NCBI RefSeq assembly: GCF_004345365.1
Contig: NZ_SLVF01000026.1
Location: forward strand, 1 to 49,535
DNA: 49,535 nucleotides
Reading direction: 5' to 3'
DNA from: Kribbella sp. VKM Ac-2568
Lineage (GTDB): Bacteria; Actinomycetota; Actinomycetes; Propionibacteriales; Kribbellaceae
The position numbers and the translations under genes were made by a program. This document shows, in pieces, positions 42,055 to 47,424 of this stretch (within the stretch, counting starts at the first letter, position 1; every line of letters begins with the position of its first letter). The notes under the pieces are model-generated. The model had not been told where the DNA came from and made no database searches. It saw only the letters and a program-made list of their open reading frames with translations.

Positions 42055-42825
42055 TCACCCGGACCGGATCGACTCTCCGAAGCGGGTGGCGAGCCGTCGG
42101 TAAGCGCCCGGGAACAGCGCCCGTACAACGGCGGCGAGCCGGATCCAGCGCGGGATCCACGTCTCGGCACGATCCTGCTCGATCGCTCGGACGACAGCAC
42201 GCGCGACCGTCTCGGGCTCCACTGGCCGGGGTACACGCCGGTCGTAGGCGCGACCCCGCGCGGAGAAGAAGCCGGTGTCGACCGCCGCGGGAACAACGAC
42301 GCCGACCTGGACGCCAGTACCTGCCAACTCCAGCCGCAGACTCTCCGCGAACGCGTCCAGGCCCGCCTTCGCCGCCGCGTAAACCGCCTCCCCCGCAACG
42401 CCGGTTCGCCCCGCGACCGAGGTCACGAGGAGCAGATATCCGGTCCGGCGTTCGATCATGCCCGGCAGTAGCAACCGGCAGAGCCGCATAGTCTCGACGA
42501 GATCCACGGCAACCAACTCCGCGATCTCGTGATCGCTCATCTCCACGAACGGTCCGGACCACCCCTGACCGGCGTTTGCGACCAGCACATCCACCCGACC
42601 GTGCGCGGCCAGCGCCTGCCCGGCCAGAGTCTGCACAGCGTCGTACTCACGCAGGTCGGCCTGCACCGCAACGCCGTTCACCTGATCCGCGACCTCCTGC
42701 GTACGCAGGACGTCGCGCCCATGCACCACGAGCACAGCCCCCGCCGTCGCAAGCTCCAGACAAACAGCTCGCCCGATCCCGGCCGACCCACCAGTCACCA
42801 ACACCACCGCGCCGCCCAGCTCCAC
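42055..42825 (-). CDS. Short-chain dehydrogenase/reductase
   Basis: A 256-residue NAD(P)-dependent SDR. The cofactor motif is VTGGSAGIGRA, then NAG in LVANAGQGW. The catalytic Ser is in LLVTSVAGRTG and the YxxxK pair is in YAAAKAGLDAFAESL. It most resembles fatty-acyl-CoA or lipid-linked SDR groups next to WS/DGAT genes, so a role in making the alcohol or in neutral-lipid metabolism is a reasonable guess. GTG 42825 is preceded by GGAGG at 7 bases. The frame extends to 42873 without support and would overlap the GH20 stop. Confidence 0.88.
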   Translation of the reverse strand: MELGGAVVLVTGGSAGIGRAVCLELATAGAVLVVHGRDVLRTQEVADQVNGVAVQADLREYDAVQTLAGQALAAHGRVDVLVANAGQGWSGPFVEMSDHEIAELVAVDLVETMRLCRLLLPGMIERRTGYLLLVTSVAGRTGVAGEAVYAAAKAGLDAFAESLRLELAGTGVQVGVVVPAAVDTGFFSARGRAYDRRVPRPVEPETVARAVVRAIEQDRAETWIPRWIRLAAVVRALFPGAYRRLATRFGESIRSG

Positions 42826-42869
42826 GACCTGTCCTCCACCACCGACCGATTCGCAGCAGCGGCTGCGGG

Positions 42870-44858
42870 TCACACCTCCACGGTGAGCGTTGTCGTGACC
42901 GGGGCGGTGCCGTCGGCGCTGACCGTCAGGGTCACGGTGTACGTACCCGGTGCCCCGTAGGTGTGGTCACCGCCGATGGTATAGAGACCGTTCACCGAGA
43001 TCGGTGTGGCCGCCTCACCGGTGAGCACCCCTGCCGACGTGGTGCCGTCGCCCCAGGTGATCGTGGTGGTGATCGTGCTGGCCGGGCGCCCCGGCGCGGA
43101 CAGGTACGCCAGCGCCCCGGATACCTGTCCACCCGGGCCGACCGCGGTACGCGCGGCCCGCAGGTCGAGGTGCCACGGCACCTTGGGGGTCGGGTAGAAG
43201 TTCGTGTCCGGCAGGGTCAGCCGCACGCCCTGCGCGGCCACCCGGTTCTGGAAGTCCGCGTACGCCGGAGGCAGCGCGCCCCGCTTCGGCGACCAGCCGA
43301 TCTCCGCGATCGCGAGCAGCCGCGGGAAGACCATGTAGTCGACGTTGTCCAGGTTCACCACGGTCTCGCCCCACATCGGCGCCTCGACGCCGATGATGTT
43401 GGCGTCGGTCACGCCGGTGACGTGGCCCTCCGGCTCCCAGTTGTAGAACTGGTCGATGTCGCAGCCGCGCGAGCAGGCCCAGTTCAGGCCGAGCGTCGGC
43501 GGTACGTTGCCGGCGCTGCCGGCCAGGTACTTCATGTCGAGGTACGTGCGGTTCGCCGGGGACATGACGATCTTCATGCCCTTGGCAACCGCGTTCCGCG
43601 CGGTGACCGTGCCGCTGCCGCTACCGGACGAGGTTGACCAGTACTGCGCGACCGAGCCGGCCGGCGGGGTGGTCCCCTCGCCCGCGATCTCGGCCCAGCC
43701 CATGACCGTCTTGCCATGGTCGGTGACGATGCCCGACTCGCGGTTGACCAGCGCGGCGTACTGCTCGTGGCTCAGCAGCGTGCTGGGCACCTCGTCCCCG
43801 CCGAGGTGGTACCACGGCCCCGGCGACATCGCGGTGAGCTGGTCGATGATCGTGCCGAGGATCGTCCAGGTGTTGTCGCTGTCCGGGCACATCGCGCTGT
43901 ACCCGACCGCGCCCGTGTAGTTCCACACCGGCGGATCGTTGCGGCTGCAGTTGATGTCCTGCGGATTCCCGTCGAGCAGCGGGTTCGCCGTGTCGTTGTA
44001 CTCGGACATGATGATCGCGTTGTTGTGCCCGGGGCTGTCGACCTCGGGTACGACCGTGATGAAGTGCGCCGCTGCGTAGGCGACCACGTCGCGGTACTCG
44101 GCCTGGGTCCAGAAGCCGCCCGGGTCCATCGTGCGGCCGCCGGTGCCGACAGAGCCCTGCCCGCCGATCTCGGTCAGGTTCGGGAAGCCGTCGATGACGA
44201 TACGGAATCCCTGGTCGTCGCTCACGTGCAGGTGCAGGACATTGACCTTGTACGCCGCGACCTGGTCGATCAGTCTCTTCACCGCGGACGCGGGCTGGAA
44301 ATGCCGGGCGATGTCGAGCATCACGCCGCGGTAGCCGTACCGGGGATAGTCGACGACGTGCACCGCGGGAATGGACCACGGGCCGACCTGCCCGGTCGGA
44401 CTGTCGATCCAGCCGGGCAGCAACTGCCGGATGGTCTGCACACCGTTGTACAACCCATGCGCGGTCTTCGCGGTCACGATCGCGTTCCCGGTTGTGACGT
44501 CGAGTTGGTAGCCCTCGTCGCCGGGGGTACCGGGGTCGCCGATCCGCAGCGCGATGTCGCCCTGCTGCGCGGCACCGGTCACCACGTCCAGCCGGTAGCC
44601 GGTGGCCGGCCGCAGGTACTCGGCGAGCGCGTTCCCGACCGCGGCATCGTCACTGACAATCCGGGCGGGACGGGTGAGCGTGAACTTCCCATTCCCGGCG
44701 GTGATCGACACCGGTTTCGGTACGACCTGCGCGACCGTGGCCTTCGCCGGTGCCGCCAGCGGCGCGCCGGTCGCCGGAGCGCTGATCGTGGCTACTGCGA
44801 GCGCGGCCGCCAGCACCGCGATACCAACCAGTGAACGTTTCCGGGCTACCAGTGCCAT
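42870..44858 (-). CDS. Secreted beta-N-acetylhexosaminidase (GH20)
   Basis: A 662-residue exported enzyme that removes terminal N-acetylglucosamine from chitin oligosaccharides. The signal peptide is about residues 1-37 (MALVARKRSLVGIAVLAAAL). The GH20b N-domain contains VVPKPVSITAGNGKFTL. The catalytic barrel carries RGVMLDIARHF, LHLHVSDDQGFRIVIDGFP and the acid/base pair in WYHLGGDEVPS (near residue 352). The C-terminal 130 residues hold a PKD-like beta-sandwich (GGQVSGALAYLSAPG, TITWGDGTTSAG). ATG 44858 follows GGGAGG. A DasR-type operator lies 63-78 bases upstream. Confidence 0.94.
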   Translation of the reverse strand: MALVARKRSLVGIAVLAAALAVATISAPATGAPLAAPAKATVAQVVPKPVSITAGNGKFTLTRPARIVSDDAAVGNALAEYLRPATGYRLDVVTGAAQQGDIALRIGDPGTPGDEGYQLDVTTGNAIVTAKTAHGLYNGVQTIRQLLPGWIDSPTGQVGPWSIPAVHVVDYPRYGYRGVMLDIARHFQPASAVKRLIDQVAAYKVNVLHLHVSDDQGFRIVIDGFPNLTEIGGQGSVGTGGRTMDPGGFWTQAEYRDVVAYAAAHFITVVPEVDSPGHNNAIIMSEYNDTANPLLDGNPQDINCSRNDPPVWNYTGAVGYSAMCPDSDNTWTILGTIIDQLTAMSPGPWYHLGGDEVPSTLLSHEQYAALVNRESGIVTDHGKTVMGWAEIAGEGTTPPAGSVAQYWSTSSGSGSGTVTARNAVAKGMKIVMSPANRTYLDMKYLAGSAGNVPPTLGLNWACSRGCDIDQFYNWEPEGHVTGVTDANIIGVEAPMWGETVVNLDNVDYMVFPRLLAIAEIGWSPKRGALPPAYADFQNRVAAQGVRLTLPDTNFYPTPKVPWHLDLRAARTAVGPGGQVSGALAYLSAPGRPASTITTTITWGDGTTSAGVLTGEAATPISVNGLYTIGGDHTYGAPGTYTVTLTVSADGTAPVTTTLTVEV

Positions 44859-44920
44859 CCGGGCCTCCCAATGCCAGCGCCCTACATGTCGACTTGATTC
44901 CGCGAAAATTAGTCCCGCCA

Positions 44921-44936
44921 AGTGGTCTACACCCGC
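44921..44936. promoter_or_regulatory. Probable DasR operator (dre) upstream of the GH20 gene
   Basis: AGTGGTCTACACCCGC matches the DasR consensus A(C/G)TGGTCTAGACCA(C/G)T at 13 of 16 positions, including the whole left half. DasR is the GntR-family repressor of chitin and N-acetylglucosamine genes in actinomycetes, so its presence in front of a chitobiase-type GH20 gene is biologically consistent. Confidence 0.6.
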
Positions 44937-45076
44937 GCGAACTTGCGTGCAAGATGTTGACTACGTGCATTAACGCAGCAATCGGTGCGGAGGCCGACGC
45001 GATCGGTGGCCCCGTATGGCGTGCCGAGTCCGGACCGGGTCAACCCCGTAACGGGCTACAGGCACCGCGACTCGAC

Positions 45077-45240
45077 ACCCAGGCGGATCGCCACAGGGAT
45101 TGGCCTTGTCGCCGGCGTACGTCGCGCCGTACTGCGCGTAGTCGACGTTGAAGCTCGCGCCGTCACCGCCACTCACGTGGAAGTATCCGTCACGTCCGAA
45201 CAGGAGCGTGCCGATCGAGTGGCTGGGGTACTGCTGATCG
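45077..45240 (-). pseudogene. Scrap of a PQQ-type glucose/sorbosone dehydrogenase
   Basis: The minus frame reads DQQYPSHSIGTLLFGRDGYF and then VSGGDGASFNVDYAQYG and DKANPCGDPPG. These segments occur in order in glucose/sorbosone dehydrogenase domains, where HSIGxLxFGxDGxLYVSxGDGAS is a hallmark. Only about 55 codons remain, with no start and no C-terminal part, and the frame degenerates after PPG. It is a small relic of a secreted sugar dehydrogenase or carbohydrate-binding fusion protein. Confidence 0.7.
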
Positions 45241-45262
45241 CCGGGGACAGCGGAGGCGGCGG

Positions 45263-45505
45263 CTATTGATCGTCGGGCTCGGTCGGTTTGCCTTCTTTTG
45301 CGGGGTGTTCCACCAGGGCAACGACTCGACTCGCCATGAACCGTGCTGTGCGGACTACGGCGCCACTACGGGTCAGCTCGGTGACCTCGACCAAGCCACG
45401 TCGTACCGCAGTCTCCACTCGACGTCCGGCCTTGGTCGCCACGACCTCGTAAGTGCGGGTGGCATCTCCGACATCGACGACGATCTCGACTCGATCACCC
45501 TTCAT
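45263..45505 (-). CDS. Small hypothetical protein
   Basis: An 80-residue cytosolic protein, MKGDRVEIVVDVGDATRTYE to PTEPDDQ. ATG 45505 follows an ideal AGGAGG at 6 bases, which is why I accept such a short gene. It has four or five predicted beta-strands with VEIVVDVGD, TYEVVATKAGRRVETAV and VEVTELTRSGAVVRTARFM, and an acidic tail. No family recognised. It stands alone between two pseudogene fragments. Confidence 0.75.
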   Translation of the reverse strand: MKGDRVEIVVDVGDATRTYEVVATKAGRRVETAVRRGLVEVTELTRSGAVVRTARFMASRVVALVEHPAKEGKPTEPDDQ

Positions 45506-45763
45506 CGGTGGCCTCCTGCCGTCCGCCCGCCGCCCGCGCGCCGCGTATCAGCACGCCCCCCGAGGATATTCGATTGATTGATCCGGCAACTCTACGTGAA
45601 ACCTGGTCAGCAAAGCGTAGTCATGGGAGGCGACAAGGAAAGCGGCTCGCCCGTCGCTGCGACCCGAACGACCCCCGGCCCGTGGAACCACGCCCCGAGA
45701 CGGTCCCAGCGGGGCAAGATCCACGGGACCACCCGGCGCGGCCACGCTCGCTGGAACATCGTC

Positions 45764-46551
45764 TTAATCAACAAATCTACCTGGAATCCAAATATTTGCG
45801 TTCTGCTGCACATCTCGCCAGCTGGACGCGACGAGTTCATATCCATTGTCATCCGGTTGGCCATCTTCTGAGTAACGCGCCCTGAGATACTTCCTCCAGA
45901 CTTCCCACGGAGACCTCGTGAAATATCGGACCACTGGAGTCTTCGCACTTTGATCGAGAAAGACAACCGGGATTTCTCGGTGCTCTTTGAGTAGTTGATC
46001 GACTTTAGCTCCCTTTCCATTGGAAGTGAATCGTCTTCACTACTTTACCTTTGTTGACGAACCGGACCTGAACATGTCCACCATACCGACACTCGCAGGA
46101 GTATCTCGCGCCTTATTTCCTGTGGTGTTTCCAATACTTCTTCGCCGCACGGACAGCTTGCCGTTGGTATTGTAATCGCACCACTCCGACTTATGCTTCT
46201 TCTTGGGCTTTAAGATAGTACTTACTCTTGGCCTTGCGGGCGCCGCGGCCCTCGAAATGGCTCGTAGCTTTGCGTAGAAGCCGCGTCCCACACTGAGAGC
46301 CCGCTCTTGGTACCGAGGCGTGCGACGTGGCTGTGAGTTCCACCCGCTGATGCTGGTGGCAGTCGTTGCCTGCGTAGCGAGGTCGACGGTTGTGACGACG
46401 TCGCCGTGCTGGTTGGTCAAGGTCAGTGAGCCGGTCGCGCCACTGGTTGTGAGGCTGAGGTCGGTACGACGAGTTCGGTGTATCGGGTGGCGATGCCGCC
46501 CGTGGTGACCCAGGTCGGGTTGTCGCCGGCGTCGGTGTAGTGCCGTGTACC
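45764..46551 (-). pseudogene. Broken RHS-repeat protein with an AT-richer C-terminal tip
   Basis: RHS-like sequence begins at 46551 with GTRHYTDAGDNPTWVTTGG and IATRYTEL. It then continues in another frame with TDLSLTTSGATGSLTLTNQH and GDVVTTVDLATQATTATSISGWNS. In intact RHS proteins a shell repeat, a YGWLGAKQR-like core and a polymorphic toxin tip follow. Here that core is garbled, and the tip lies in several frames. The last frame is clean: AKVDQLLKEHREIPVVFLDQ through SPWEVWRKYLRARYSEDGQP to IWIPGRFVD and a stop at 45764. The tip is visibly less GC-rich than the surroundings, as is usual for exchangeable toxin modules. I do not recognise the toxin fold, and no immunity gene is apparent downstream. 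Confidence 0.7.
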
Positions 46552-46616
46552 TCTTCGGACACTGAACGGTTGGTTCAGTCATGCAGGCGGCACAGACTGT
46601 GCCGCCTGTTCTGTTC
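46544..46616 (+). repeat. Structured repeat, copy 3 (two hairpins, terminator-like)
   Basis: The conserved block CGTGTACCTCTTCGGACACT is followed by the shorter hairpin TGAAC-GGTTG-GTTCA. A perfect 11-bp hairpin follows, CAGGCGGCACA (46584-46594) with TGTGCCGCCTG (46598-46608) around GAC, and then TTCTGTT. The block begins exactly where recognisable RHS sequence stops on the other strand. See copies at 9391 and 22520. Confidence 0.65.
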
Positions 46617-46801
46617 GGTCCGCGAGAAGGCCGTCGTGTTCTCGAAGGACCGCGGAGCGGCGCGACCACGCGGACCACAGACCCGACCAGCAGCGCGAGC
46701 AGCAGGACAGCGAGCCGATGCCGAGCGCTGCACCTCCACGGGCCGTGCGTACTGACACGCACAGTAGGCTGACGCAACATCAGTTAGATGAATGGAGTCC
46801 G

Positions 46802-47218
46802 ATGGTCGCCGACCCGCTGCGTGACAAGGCCGAGCTTGACGGACTGATGCGTGCGTTTCTCGATGCATTCGACAATACCGGCGGCCGTCGACCGAACGTG
46901 AATGTCGTCCGTGAGGTGTTCATTCCACAAGGAATGATTATCAGTCATGTCGGAGGCGAGCCCGAGATCTACGATCTCGACGGATTCGTCGTACCTCGGG
47001 AGAAGATCCTCACCGACGGGACGCTGACGGAGTTCTCCGAATGGGAGGTCGCCGAGCGGACCGAGATCTTCGGATCGATCGCGCACCGGTTCAGCGAGTA
47101 CCGCAAGTCCGGTTCCCGCGACGGCGAGTGGTTCGAGGGCTCCGGCCGCAAGCTCACCCAGTTCGTCCGCACGCCAGCCGGCTGGAGGATGAGCTCGCTG
47201 GCGTGGGAGGACGTGTAG
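46802..47218 (+). CDS. NTF2-like (SnoaL/DUF4440-type) small protein
   Basis: A 138-residue cytosolic protein with an NTF2-like cone fold: LDGLMRAFLDAFDNTGGRRP, VFIPQGMIISHVGGEPEIYD, EWEVAERTEIFGSIAHRFSE and KLTQFVRTPAGWRMSSLAWE. This order of helices and curved sheet with the final GWRMSSLAWED strand fits DUF4440/SnoaL-like proteins, which bind small ligands or act as isomerases and dehydratases. The specific role is unknown. ATG 46802 follows GGAG. The frame is open upstream to 46718 without support. Confidence 0.8.
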   Translation: MVADPLRDKAELDGLMRAFLDAFDNTGGRRPNVNVVREVFIPQGMIISHVGGEPEIYDLDGFVVPREKILTDGTLTEFSEWEVAERTEIFGSIAHRFSEYRKSGSRDGEWFEGSGRKLTQFVRTPAGWRMSSLAWEDV

Positions 47219-47269
47219 GACTCCCCGACCCACTCAGTAGGCGCGGTTGGTCGTGGAGAAGGCGTTAAA

Positions 47270-47293
47270 GAAACCGCAGGTTTCGGTCCTGCG
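47270..47293 (+). terminator. Overlapping hairpins upstream of the leuS leader
   Basis: GAAACC-GCA-GGTTTC (47270-47284) and CGCAGG-TTTCGGT-CCTGCG (47275-47293) share bases and cannot form together. They lie 50-75 bases after the NTF2-like gene, so one may be its terminator. They also abut the probable leuS promoter. Confidence 0.35.
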
Positions 47294-47296
47294 CGT

Positions 47297-47302
47297 TACC
47301 AT
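47297..47302 (+). promoter_or_regulatory. Candidate -10 hexamer for leuS
   Basis: TACCAT at 47297-47302 is followed after 6 bases by GTG 47309, the start of the leader peptide. The spacing fits transcription beginning at that GTG, giving a leaderless leader peptide. No clear -35 is seen. Confidence 0.4.
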
Positions 47303-47308
47303 CTATGT

Positions 47309-47344
47309 GTGAGCATCCGCCTCCTCCTTACCGGGCCGGGCTGA
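47309..47344 (+). CDS. Leucine-rich leader peptide of leuS
   Basis: A short frame of 11 codons, VSIRLLLTGPG and TGA, has three consecutive leucine codons (CTC CTC CTT at 47321-47329). It lies 80 bases upstream of leuS and just before an intrinsic terminator, the arrangement of classical amino-acid attenuation. When charged leucyl-tRNA is scarce the ribosome would stall at the Leu codons. It is too short for ordinary gene calling. An alternative ATG frame at 47306 exists but has only one leucine codon. Confidence 0.65.
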   Translation: MSIRLLLTGPG

Positions 47345-47365
47345 CAGATTCCAGTCAGTGTGGCG

Positions 47366-47391
47366 AGCCCTCGTGAACTACGGGGGCTTTT
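47366..47391 (+). terminator. Attenuator terminator in the leuS leader
   Basis: AGCCCTCGT (47366-47374) pairs with ACGGGGGCT (47380-47388) over GAACT, 9 bp with one T-G pair, and TTTTC follows. It lies 22 bases after the leader peptide stop and 34 before the leuS ATG. An upstream hairpin, CTGAC (47341-47345) with GTCAG (47354-47358), overlaps the leader stop and may take part in the switch. GGGCT at 47338-47342 could pair with AGCCC and block the terminator. Confidence 0.65.
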
Positions 47392-47424
47392 CTCGTATCC
47401 GGACCCGACCAAGGAGCGACGACG

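Noticed and set aside
45549..45650. C-terminal piece of an ABC-type ATPase (LVASHDYALLTRFHVELP)
   Set aside because: The SHD pattern is suggestive, but no Walker or signature motif is nearby and the match is too short to support a call.
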